DNA from: Modestobacter sp.
GTDB lineage: Bacteria > Actinomycetota > Actinomycetes > Mycobacteriales > Geodermatophilaceae
NCBI GenBank assembly: GCA_025963425.1
Contig: JAOPUQ010000059.1
Location: forward strand, 1-7,442
DNA length: 7,442 nt
Reading direction: 5' to 3'
Both the position numbers and the translations under genes were made by a program. Below, one piece after another: positions 1 to 5,872 of the stretch. Under the pieces are notes generated by a model. It was not told the DNA's origin, did no database searches, and was given only the letters and a program-made list of their open reading frames with translations. Position 1 is the first letter of the stretch. Every line of letters starts with the position of its first letter.

Positions 1-728
1 GCGGCCTGCTGGAGGACGAGGAGATCACCGCCGACCACCGGGTGATCGCCTACGACCTGCCGCGGCACGGCAAGTCCGACCCACCGGAGAACACGGAGTG
101 GTGGAAGGAGGAGTACCGGCTCACCGCCGACCACTACACGAAGTTCATCGTCGCCCTGTGCGACGAGTTGGAGCTGGAGCAGCCGATCGTCATGGGGTCG
201 TCCTTCGGCGGGAACGTGGCCCTGCAACTGGCGCTGCGCTACCCGGACCGCTTCCGGGCCGTGATCCCCGTCGAGGGTGCCGACTACTCCCCCGGCTTCT
301 ACCTGGACTGGTGGCAGCACCCGCACGCGAACGCAGCGCAGGTGTGCGCCAGCGGCGTCTGGGACCTGATGGCCCCGCAGTCCCCGGACGCCGACCGCTG
401 GAAGACCTGGTTCTACTACACCCAGGGCTCCGAGTCGTTCAAGGGCGACCTGTACTTCTACTCGGTCGACCACGATCTGCGGGACAAGCTCGACCAGATC
501 GACGGGGACCGGTGCCCGGTGGTCATGCTCACCGGGAGCTACGACTACCTGACGACCCCGGACGACGGTCGCCGGACCGCCGGGAAGATCAAGAACGCCG
601 AGTTCATCGAGATGACGGACATCGGCCATTTCCCGATGAGCGAGAACCACGAGGTCTTCCGCCGGTACCTGCTCGAGGCGCTCGACAAGATAGGCACACG
701 CGCCGCCACGGCAGACGCCTCCGCGTAG
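1..728 (+). CDS. Alpha/beta-hydrolase fold protein, 5' end outside window
   Basis: The reading frame is open from base 3 to the TAG at 726-728, so the gene starts before the window. The visible part has the core of an alpha/beta hydrolase. An AYDLPRHGKSD block near the left edge matches the usual strand-beta4 'D-PG-G-S' region. The nucleophile elbow is GSSFGGN (bases about 195-215, second Ser as nucleophile). A later strand, LTGSYDYLTTPDD, carries the likely acidic residue, and DIGHFPMSENH near the C-terminus carries the catalytic His. The spacing suits a full protein of about 270-290 residues. Such enzymes hydrolyse esters, epoxides, C-C bonds or haloalkanes; the substrate cannot be read from this sequence. 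The protein looks cytosolic in the part seen. A GTG at 42 is an internal codon, because sequence upstream of it still reads as hydrolase. A gap of about 300 bases separates it from the next gene, so it is probably a separate transcript. Confidence 0.9.
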   Translation, partial: GLLEDEEITADHRVIAYDLPRHGKSDPPENTEWWKEEYRLTADHYTKFIVALCDELELEQPIVMGSSFGGNVALQLALRYPDRFRAVIPVEGADYSPGFYLDWWQHPHANAAQVCASGVWDLMAPQSPDADRWKTWFYYTQGSESFKGDLYFYSVDHDLRDKLDQIDGDRCPVVMLTGSYDYLTTPDDGRRTAGKIKNAEFIEMTDIGHFPMSENHEVFRRYLLEALDKIGTRAATADASA

Positions 729-734
729 CGCGAT

Positions 735-759
735 TGCAGGTGCTGCGCCGGGCACTGCA
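735..759 (+). terminator. Weak hairpin after the hydrolase gene
   Basis: Seven bases after the hydrolase stop, TGCAGGTGC (735-743) pairs with GCACTGCA (752-759) as an eight-base-pair stem with one bulged G and an eight-base loop. There is no T-run after it. It may act as a terminator of the U-less type common in actinomycetes. This is inferred from position and folding only. Confidence 0.35.
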
Positions 760-1020
760 GATCGCCTCCTGGTTGCACCGCCGCGGAATGCCGACATCGG
801 GAGCGACCTCCCGTTTCCCTACCGCACTACCGGACCGGTGACGTGGCCGTGACGGCCCGGCGTTGCACTGAGCGGGCAATCGAGAGCGCCGCTTCCGGAC
901 ACGTGAGCTGTCGGCCGTCCACTCGCGGAGCAGACCTGTGGCCCGAGCACCGTGACCCGCAGGTTGCCGGCTCCCTGGCGGTGGTCGGGCATGGCTGCCT
1001 CGCAGTCTCGAGGGAGACCG
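760..1020. other. Gap between hydrolase and the unknown-peroxidase-MBL unit
   Basis: I see no credible gene here. The open frames on both strands are arginine- and proline-rich high-GC shadows without protein-like composition. The promoter of the downstream unit should lie here, but I found no clear -35/-10 pair. One candidate -35 (TTGCAC, near 864) has no good -10 at the expected distance. Two GTGACG copies near 838-854 are too short to interpret. Confidence 0.5.
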
Positions 1021-1026
1021 AAGGAG
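1021..1026 (+). promoter_or_regulatory. Ribosome binding site that fixes the GTG start at 1033
   Basis: AAGGAG lies six bases before GTG 1033 and nine before a second in-frame GTG at 1036. It is the only good Shine-Dalgarno match near the protein start. It argues against the longer ATG start at 952, whose extra residues are arginine/proline-rich and not protein-like. Confidence 0.7.
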
Positions 1027-1032
1027 CACAGC

Positions 1033-2118
1033 GTGGTGACGTTGGATCGTTTCAGCCTGCCCGGGAACCTGACGGACCTCGATGAGCCTCTTGCCCAGGC
1101 GTGGTCGGATTCGATCTCGAATCGCCTCGACAATGAGGTTGCTGCACTCGTTCTGGGCCACCCGGGTCTGCAGCCGCAGTTCTACAATCCTGCAAAACTC
1201 GACGTGACCGGGTCTCCTGCGCCGATCAGCTGGCCGGCCTTTCCCAACATCATCGAGATCAACTTCGGTGACGATCCGCAGCGCATGTTCGAAGAAGGTG
1301 AACGACGCGACAACCAGGACGAGTACCTGGAGTGGGCCACGACACGGGAGAACGGGAAGATCACCCGAGTGACGTTCACGTGCGAGGGGCCCGAGTACTG
1401 GGACTTCATTGCACAGGCCGATCCCGACCTGCTCGTCTCACTGTACGGCCGGCTCGTCGGGCACTCCGTCCCCAGAAAGGACGTGCTGACCCCGGGCGGC
1501 ACGTACATCCGGAGAAACCGGTGGAACATGCAGCACGCCGTGCATCTGGTGCAGCCCAACAACACCCTGAGCGCGGAGATCAACATAGCCGCGCAGGCGA
1601 CGCTGCTGCGCCGGCACGATGGCCACGACCCCGTCACGGACCCGAGCGAGTTGATCGAGTGCTCCAGGTTCGGTGTCGAGGAGCGTCACAGCGATCCCCA
1701 CATCGGTGACATCGTCAACCAGCAGGCCCGTGCCGGATGCTCGGTGACCCTGGAGGACCCGATCGCGCTCTATCTGGAGGCGCTACCGGATCCCGCGGAC
1801 CTCGGCATACGCAAGCCGGACGGCACGGCCGCCGGAGAGGACTGCTGGAGGCTCGAACGGGGGGACCAGAACCACATCCTGCGAGCAGTCTTCGAGGTGC
1901 CTGCCGGCGAGACGGCGAACGGCGCGCCATTCGCCGTCGGAGACATGACGATCGAAGGCGACCCGATCGAGTTCGGTGGGCAGATCGTGAAGGCGGGGCT
2001 CCGCGTCAAGCTGACCGGTCTCATCGGTAAGAGCGGGGTGTTCCACAACCCGAGTTTTCCGTGCCCGGGCCTACCGCTCAGCGCAATGGGTCCTGGCCCC
2101 TCGTCGAGGCGGGCCTGA
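1033..2118 (+). CDS. Uncharacterised protein encoded directly upstream of DyP peroxidase
   Basis: This is a 361-residue protein that I cannot assign to a named family. I chose GTG 1033 because of AAGGAG six bases upstream. There is no signal peptide and no membrane segment. The composition is acidic and globular, and several blocks look constrained: FPNIIEINFGDDP (about 70-82), EYLEW (97-101), GKITRVTFTCEGPEYW (108-123), RNRWNMQHAVHLVQPNNTLS (161-180) followed by AEINIAAQAT (181-190), ERHSDPHIG (217-225), and AGCSVTLEDPIALYL (234-248). The many Trp, His, Asn and Asp residues in these blocks suggest an enzyme or a binding protein rather than a structural filler. Its stop is 3 bases before the peroxidase start, so the two are almost certainly translated together, and a partner role (substrate, cofactor or accessory enzyme) for the peroxidase is the natural inference. 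The last 15 residues or so (GPGPSSRRA end) look like an unstructured tail. The gene is real; its function is unknown. Confidence 0.85.
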   Translation: MVTLDRFSLPGNLTDLDEPLAQAWSDSISNRLDNEVAALVLGHPGLQPQFYNPAKLDVTGSPAPISWPAFPNIIEINFGDDPQRMFEEGERRDNQDEYLEWATTRENGKITRVTFTCEGPEYWDFIAQADPDLLVSLYGRLVGHSVPRKDVLTPGGTYIRRNRWNMQHAVHLVQPNNTLSAEINIAAQATLLRRHDGHDPVTDPSELIECSRFGVEERHSDPHIGDIVNQQARAGCSVTLEDPIALYLEALPDPADLGIRKPDGTAAGEDCWRLERGDQNHILRAVFEVPAGETANGAPFAVGDMTIEGDPIEFGGQIVKAGLRVKLTGLIGKSGVFHNPSFPCPGLPLSAMGPGPSSRRA

Positions 2119-2121
2119 CGG

Positions 2122-3702
2122 ATGGTGGTCGAAGAGCGCCTCGAGCTCTCCGACATACAAGGCGCCATCCTGCCAGGTTTCAAGAAGGATCACGCTGCCA
2201 TCATCTCCCTCCGGATAGACGACGTTGCAGGTTGCAAGACCTGGCTGAGAGCGCGCGCCCCAGAGGTGGCCAGGGCCGATGAAGTGCTGGCCTTCAATCG
2301 CCTGTTCAAGCAGATACGAATGCGGCGCGGGGGCGAGGCGCTCGGACCCAAGGCGGTGTGGACCAGCATCAGTTTCTCGGCGGATGGGCTGTCCCTGTTG
2401 CGGAGTCGGCAGGAGATCGAGGCTGCATTCGAGGACGCCTTCTTCGACGGAATGTTCCAGAGCGCGCTCGGAGACCCACCCCCCTCCCGGTGGGCGACGG
2501 GCGGCACCCCCGACGGAGTGCCGCACATCCTGGTCGTCGTTGCTGCGGACGATCCCACCCACCTTGCCGCCGCAGTGGCCCGGCTGGACGCGACCATCGC
2601 CGAGACCGTCACGGGCGGCAAGCCCGCCCTGCGATCCATGGACACGCCTCAGCTGGGGGCGACGTTGACCGGTGCGCTCCAGGGCCACGAGCATTTCGGT
2701 TTCAAGGACGGCATCTCGCAACCCGCGATCCGCGGCGTGGCGTCCGAGGATCCGCAGGACTTCGTCGACGCGCGACGGCTGGCGACGGACGACGCGAACT
2801 ACGAGCTGTTCGCCGAGCCGGGACGTCCGCTGGTGTGGCCGGGGCAGTTCCTCATCGGGTACAACCGTCAAGATCGATCGGACTTCCTGAAGCCGTTCAC
2901 ACCGTTCGAACCCAAGGTTCCGTGGCAGCGGAACGGCTCATATCTCGTCTATCGCCGATTGCAGCAGAAGGTGCACGCCTTCTGGAGATTCTGCACCGAC
3001 GGAGCCCGGGTGTTCAGCGAACAGACCGGCCGCGAGGTGACACCCGAGGCATTCGCGTCCCGGCTGGTCGGTCGCTGGCCGTCCGGTGCCCCACTCGTCC
3101 GGGCGCCGGCTGCCGACGATCCGGATCTGGCGGCGGACAACGACGTGAACAACGACTTCCTGTTCTCCGATGCGACGCCCACCGCGACACTGGTCGACGG
3201 CACCGTCCCGAGCAGTGGCCTCCCGCGGGCGCGCCCCGACCCGAACGGGCACCTCTGCCCCTTCGTCGCGCACATCCGGAAGGTCAATCCGCGGGACGAT
3301 CCGACGGACACGGGCGGTCCTCGCCAGACGAGGACCCGCCTGACGCTGCGTCGAGGGATCCCTTACGGACCCGCCAAGGACCCGGCGCGGCTCCTGGAGG
3401 ACGACGGCGTGGATCGAGGCCTGCTGTTCATGTCCTACCAGGGCTCGATCCAGAACCAGTTCGAGTTCGTGGTGAAGACGTGGGTCAACCTCCCGAACTC
3501 ACCACACGACAGCGATCCCCCGACCGGACAGGACCCGCTCATCGGGCAGGGCAGCGCACCCCGCTTCGTTCGGCTGCCGCACGACCCGGATGCGGCCGAC
3601 GAGAAGTTCACCCTGCCCGACGAAACCTGGGTCGTCATGACGGGCGGGGGGTACTTCTTCACGCCGCCGGTCTCTGCCTTGTCCGGAGCGCTTGCGGAAT
3701 GA
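2122..3702 (+). CDS. DyP-type haem peroxidase
   Basis: This 526-residue protein belongs to the dye-decolorising peroxidase family. These are ferredoxin-like-fold haem enzymes that use H2O2 to oxidise phenols, dyes, lignin-like aromatics and other donors. Family marks are all present. The N-terminus LSDIQGAILPGF (9-20) is the usual DyP opening. EHFGFKDGISQP (190-201) holds the GxxDG motif with catalytic Asp196. PFVAHIRKVNPR (380-391) holds the proximal haem ligand His384. LRRGIPYG (409-416) holds the distal Arg just before GIPYG. LLFMSYQGSIQNQFEF (434-449) is the conserved haem-pocket end. The length and the long insertions between Asp196 and His384 resemble the larger, fungal-like (advanced) DyPs rather than short bacterial EfeB or DypB types. 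There is no Tat or Sec signal and no encapsulin cargo peptide at the C-terminus (it ends SALSGALAE), so it probably works in the cytosol. The start ATG is 3 bases after the preceding stop with only a weak GGCGGG upstream, which suggests translational coupling. Confidence 0.95.
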   Translation: MVVEERLELSDIQGAILPGFKKDHAAIISLRIDDVAGCKTWLRARAPEVARADEVLAFNRLFKQIRMRRGGEALGPKAVWTSISFSADGLSLLRSRQEIEAAFEDAFFDGMFQSALGDPPPSRWATGGTPDGVPHILVVVAADDPTHLAAAVARLDATIAETVTGGKPALRSMDTPQLGATLTGALQGHEHFGFKDGISQPAIRGVASEDPQDFVDARRLATDDANYELFAEPGRPLVWPGQFLIGYNRQDRSDFLKPFTPFEPKVPWQRNGSYLVYRRLQQKVHAFWRFCTDGARVFSEQTGREVTPEAFASRLVGRWPSGAPLVRAPAADDPDLAADNDVNNDFLFSDATPTATLVDGTVPSSGLPRARPDPNGHLCPFVAHIRKVNPRDDPTDTGGPRQTRTRLTLRRGIPYGPAKDPARLLEDDGVDRGLLFMSYQGSIQNQFEFVVKTWVNLPNSPHDSDPPTGQDPLIGQGSAPRFVRLPHDPDAADEKFTLPDETWVVMTGGGYFFTPPVSALSGALAE

Positions 3703-3731
3703 GCCCCCCGGCCGAGGACCCGACGCGGAAC

Positions 3732-3750
3732 GGCCGGCCGTGTGCCGGCC
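3732..3750 (+). promoter_or_regulatory. Intercistronic GC hairpin between peroxidase and MBL genes
   Basis: GGCCGGC (3732-3738) pairs with GCCGGCC (3744-3750) as a perfect seven-base-pair stem with a five-base loop. It sits in the 65-base gap, nine bases before the MBL ribosome binding site. It could lower read-through, protect an mRNA end or do nothing. It has no T-run, so full termination is doubtful. Confidence 0.4.
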
Positions 3751-3758
3751 CCACTCCG

Positions 3759-3763
3759 GGAGG
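3759..3763 (+). promoter_or_regulatory. Ribosome binding site of the MBL gene
   Basis: GGAGG lies four bases before ATG 3768, inside a GGGAGGAG run. It decides the start, because the same frame is open far upstream across the peroxidase gene and gives no start by itself. Confidence 0.7.
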
Positions 3764-3767
3764 AGCC

Positions 3768-4616
3768 ATGGCAACGCCACTCGAAGCCGTTCCCTGGATC
3801 CACGGAGCGCCGAACTGTCGGCACAGCACCGACCCGCTGATCCAGGTGCACCAGTTCGACGAGGACACCTTCATCCTGCGGTTGAGCAAGTGCTTCAGCT
3901 TCGAAGGCAACTTCATCTACCTTCTCTTCGGCGATGCACGAGCCATCATGTTCGACACGGGGGCCCGGCCCGATTCCGGTACGAAAGATTCGGTGCTCCC
4001 GATTCGCAGCACTGTCGACACGATCGTCACGCACTGGCTGGGCGGCCGCGGCCTCGACGCGATCGACCTCGTCGTCGCCCACACACACAGCCACGGCGAT
4101 CACGTCTCCTGGGACCAGCAGTTCGGGGGCAGGCCCCGGACGACGGTGGTGAAGCCGACGCTGTCCGGGGTGACGAGCTTCTTTCACCTCCCGAACTGGC
4201 CGGACGGCCAGGCCGGCCTCGATCTGGGTGGGCGGAACCTGACCGTGCTCCCGATTCCGGGCCACGAGACCTCCCACATCGCCACCTACGATCCGCGGAC
4301 GAAGTCACTGCTGACCGGCGACATGCTCTATCCCGGCCAGCTGACCGTGCAGGACTGGCCCGCCTACCGGCGGAGCGCCGCTCGGCTGGCGAGCTTCGCC
4401 GAGGGGCACGACGTGTCTCGCGTGCTCGGCAGCCACATCGAGATGACGAACGAGCCGCGTGCGGCCTACCCGGTCGGGACGACCTTTCAGCCGGACGAGC
4501 ATCCGCTGCCACTGGAAGCGGCTCACATCACCGAACTGCATGCCGCCTGTGAGGCGATGGGAAACGATCCGCACGTCGACGTTCTCGACGACTTCATCAT
4601 CCGGCCGCTCAACTGA
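3768..4616 (+). CDS. Metallo-beta-lactamase-fold metallo-hydrolase
   Basis: This is a 282-residue MBL-fold protein. ATG 3768 has a strong GGAGG four bases upstream, and the protein reads as a complete MBL domain from there. The metal site is intact. HTHSHGDH (105-112) gives the HxHxDH motif with His107, His109, Asp111 and His112. IPGHETSH (163-170) gives His166, LLTGDMLYPG (181-190) gives bridging Asp185, and GSHIEM (221-226) gives His223. The strand FGDARAIMFDTGA (54-66) is the usual MBL opening. This is the glyoxalase-II-like arrangement that binds two metal ions, usually zinc, and hydrolyses esters, thioesters, lactones or similar bonds. The substrate is not evident. No signal peptide is seen. 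It follows the peroxidase on the same strand after 65 bases, so it may act on the product of the peroxidase or its partner, which is inference. The N-terminal region with Cys7 and Cys42 is less standard. Confidence 0.92.
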   Translation: MATPLEAVPWIHGAPNCRHSTDPLIQVHQFDEDTFILRLSKCFSFEGNFIYLLFGDARAIMFDTGARPDSGTKDSVLPIRSTVDTIVTHWLGGRGLDAIDLVVAHTHSHGDHVSWDQQFGGRPRTTVVKPTLSGVTSFFHLPNWPDGQAGLDLGGRNLTVLPIPGHETSHIATYDPRTKSLLTGDMLYPGQLTVQDWPAYRRSAARLASFAEGHDVSRVLGSHIEMTNEPRAAYPVGTTFQPDEHPLPLEAAHITELHAACEAMGNDPHVDVLDDFIIRPLN

Positions 4617-4776
4617 AGGACGGCGCGACCACCGGAGAGCCGTCGTGCGCCGGTACGAAGGCCCCGCAGACCGGGACACCACACCCCTCCGACCCGTGAC
4701 CGTCCGTGACGATCGGATCGCTGCTGCAGGCCGCCCCGGGGCGCGCCCGGCCATGACGATTCCTGCGCGCCTGCCC

Positions 4777-4793
4777 GGGCGCCGGAAGCGCCC
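4777..4793 (+). terminator. Hairpin downstream of the MBL gene
   Basis: GGGCGC (4777-4782) pairs with GCGCCC (4788-4793) around the loop CGGAA, followed by CCTTCG. It lies 160 bases after the MBL stop. It is a plausible GC-type terminator for the three-gene unit without a T-run. A self-complementary CGCCCCGGGGCG at 4732-4743 lies just upstream. Confidence 0.4.
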
Positions 4794-4824
4794 CCTTCGC
4801 CGTGAGCTGAGACAACGTGACGAT

Positions 4825-4840
4825 GGCCGGGACTCCGGCC
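4825..4840. terminator. Hairpin between convergent gene ends
   Basis: GGCCGG (4825-4830) and CCGGCC (4835-4840) form a perfect six-base-pair stem with the loop GACT. It sits 21 bases beyond the stop of the minus-strand fragment and 208 bases after the MBL stop, so it could stop transcription from either side. The rest of 4617-4861 shows no gene. Confidence 0.4.
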
Positions 4841-4861
4841 GACCGAGCCCAGCCCCGGCAG

Positions 4862-5125
4862 TCAGGGGGTGCAGGTCACTTGCTCGGCCATAGCCAGGAC
4901 GTCCTCTCGGGAGAGGGTGTCCGGCGCCTGGAACAGGAACAGCGGACCGTCGGCGAACTGGGCGCCGAGGTACCACGTGCGCCGGTCATCGCCCTGGTCC
5001 GCGAAGTGGTCGGCCACCGGGACGAGTGCGGCCGGCAGTCCGTTGACCGTCACCGGCTCCACCGGGTTGCCGTCCGCCATTCCCTCGAGGACGTCGTCGG
5101 CCCGCCTTGGAGTATCCGACGACAG
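4862..5125 (-). pseudogene. C-terminal gene fragment of unrecognised protein
   Basis: The minus-strand frame ending with TGA at 4862-4864 reads like the end of a real protein. It has a DDVLEGMADGNPVEPVTVNG region, then TWYLGAQFADGPLFLF, then LSREDVLAMAEQVTCTP at the C-terminus. The last block resembles the final helix of secreted actinobacterial proteins and anti-sigma-associated domains that end 'LSREELLAIAE', but I cannot name the family. Protein-like sequence reaches back to about 5115, yet there is no good start. The only ATG (5080) has a purine run touching it with no spacer and would begin inside the domain-like region. The sole well-spaced Shine-Dalgarno match (GGAGGAG) precedes a CTG at 5125. 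Upstream of that the frame stays open but is arginine/glycine-rich and overlaps the cupin gene. The simplest reading is a gene that has lost its front. A short 72-residue gene from ATG 5080 is possible but less likely. Confidence 0.5.
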
Positions 5126-5210
5126 CGCTCGGCGCTCCTCCCCCAGGTCCTCGCCAGGACCGCTTCCCCACCGTCCTAGCCTCTGCCACGCTTTTCGGGG
5201 CAAGCGGAGT

Positions 5211-5218
5211 GAGGGGAG
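5211..5218 (+). promoter_or_regulatory. Ribosome binding site of the cupin gene
   Basis: GAGGGGAG lies seven bases before ATG 5226. It fixes the start inside a longer open frame that runs in from 4869, whose upstream part is serine/arginine-rich shadow. No convincing -35/-10 pair is visible between 5126 and 5210. Confidence 0.65.
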
Positions 5219-5225
5219 TAGGCGT

Positions 5226-5687
5226 ATGCCAGGGTACGTGGTACCTCCAGGAGTCGGACGATCGTTCGGGCCCGGCATCAACGTCAAGATCGAATATGAA
5301 GCGAGTTCGAGCTTCGCGGCGTGGGAGAGTTTGTTGCCGCCGGCCTGGCAGGGTCCGCCTCCGCACATTCATCACGCCTACGACGAAGCCTTCTACGTGG
5401 TAAATGGAGCCGTCACGTTCTCCCTGGACGGCGTAGAGCAGGTCTGTCCCGCTGGCTCCGTAGCCTTCGCCGCACGCGGAACTACCCACGGCTTTGCCAA
5501 CCTCGGCGTCGAGCCGGCCAAGCTCCTGGTCATCGTGACGCCTGGCGCCATTCGCCTGGTCGAGGAGCTGTTCGACCTGGGGCGGAACGGGCAGCCGGAC
5601 CCGGACGCAGTGACCGCGCTGTTTGCTCAGTACGACAGCGAGGTTGCTACTGGGGTCGGACCCAGCGACTGGGGCATCCTTCGATAA
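5226..5687 (+). CDS. Single-domain cupin protein
   Basis: This is a 153-residue small cupin beta-barrel protein. Both cupin motifs are present and nearly canonical. HIHHAYDEAFYVVNG (47-61) fits HxH(x)4E(x)6G with metal ligands His47, His49 and Glu54. GSVAFAARGTTHGFAN (77-92) fits motif 2 with His88 and Asn92, except that the usual Pro is Ala83. A bound metal ion is therefore expected. Members of this group range from dioxygenases and isomerases to simple small-molecule binders, and the substrate cannot be told here. The C-terminal 40 residues after the barrel (RLVEELFDLGRNGQPDPD onward) form a helix-like tail common in small actinobacterial cupins. There is no signal peptide. It stands alone: the fragment to its left runs on the opposite strand and the tRNA scar lies to its right. 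Codon use is a little less GC-biased than in the hydrolase at the left edge (GAATATGAAGCG, GTAAATGGA), which is weak support for a separate origin. Confidence 0.9.
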   Translation: MPGYVVPPGVGRSFGPGINVKIEYEASSSFAAWESLLPPAWQGPPPHIHHAYDEAFYVVNGAVTFSLDGVEQVCPAGSVAFAARGTTHGFANLGVEPAKLLVIVTPGAIRLVEELFDLGRNGQPDPDAVTALFAQYDSEVATGVGPSDWGILR

Positions 5688-5712
5688 GGACGAGATCTTC
5701 CAGGTCTTCAGG

Positions 5713-5800
5713 GGAGCGATCCAGCTCCGTCATACCCCTAAAGCACGCGTCTGTTGGAGCGCTGCGCTCCTCTGAGGAGCAGATCTGGGCAAGCGCCCAG
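5713..5800. repeat. Cluster of short inverted repeats beside the tRNA scar
   Basis: Four small stems lie in 88 bases: GGAGC/GCTCC (5713-5717 with 5724-5728), GGAGCG/CGCTCC (5756-5761 with 5765-5770), GCTCCT/AGGAGC (5766-5771 with 5775-5780) and CTGGGC/GCCCAG (5785-5790 with 5795-5800). The second and third share bases 5766-5770, so they exclude each other. The last one begins two bases past the tRNA 3' end on the minus strand and would be a natural tRNA terminator. The others may end the cupin transcript or be protein binding sites of a mobile element. No gene lies in 5688-5801. Confidence 0.5.
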
Positions 5801-5801
5801 G

Positions 5802-5853
5802 TGGTGGGCCCCGTGGGGATCGAACCCACAACCCGCGGATTAAAGCGGCCCAC
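5802..5853 (-). tRNA. Degenerate tRNA-Lys(TTT): 3' part with D arm and half anticodon arm missing
   Basis: Read on the minus strand, bases 5844-5802 match the 3' part of a tRNA-Lys: anticodon TTT and AA (5844-5840), the 3' strand of the anticodon stem TCCGC, a GGGTT variable loop, a perfect T arm (GTGGG, TTCGATC, CCCAC), acceptor strand GGGGCCC, discriminator A and encoded CCA. The 5' part is not there: no D arm, no 5' anticodon strand, no T33. However, the bases just before the match (5853-5847, GTGGGCC on the minus strand) are exactly complementary to the acceptor end GGCCCAC (5810-5804). This looks like the first five bases of the tRNA (GGGCC) plus flanking pairs. The best reading is therefore a tRNA gene with about 30 internal bases deleted; a mobile-element attachment scar is the alternative. 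It cannot work as a normal lysine tRNA. Confidence 0.75.
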
Positions 5854-5872
5854 TATGGGACACCAGTCCGAC

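Noticed and set aside
952..1032. Longer start (ATG 952) for the unknown protein
   Set aside because: The added 27 residues are Arg/Pro/Trp-rich shadow sequence, with no ribosome binding site at 952; GTG 1033 has AAGGAG at proper spacing.
3630..3702. Encapsulin cargo peptide at the peroxidase C-terminus
   Set aside because: The end SALSGALAE lacks the usual GSLxIGSLR-like motif, and no encapsulin gene is nearby.
2358..3767. Upstream extension of the MBL reading frame across the peroxidase gene
   Set aside because: It is an arginine-rich shadow of the peroxidase in another frame; the MBL protein begins at ATG 3768 with its own ribosome binding site.
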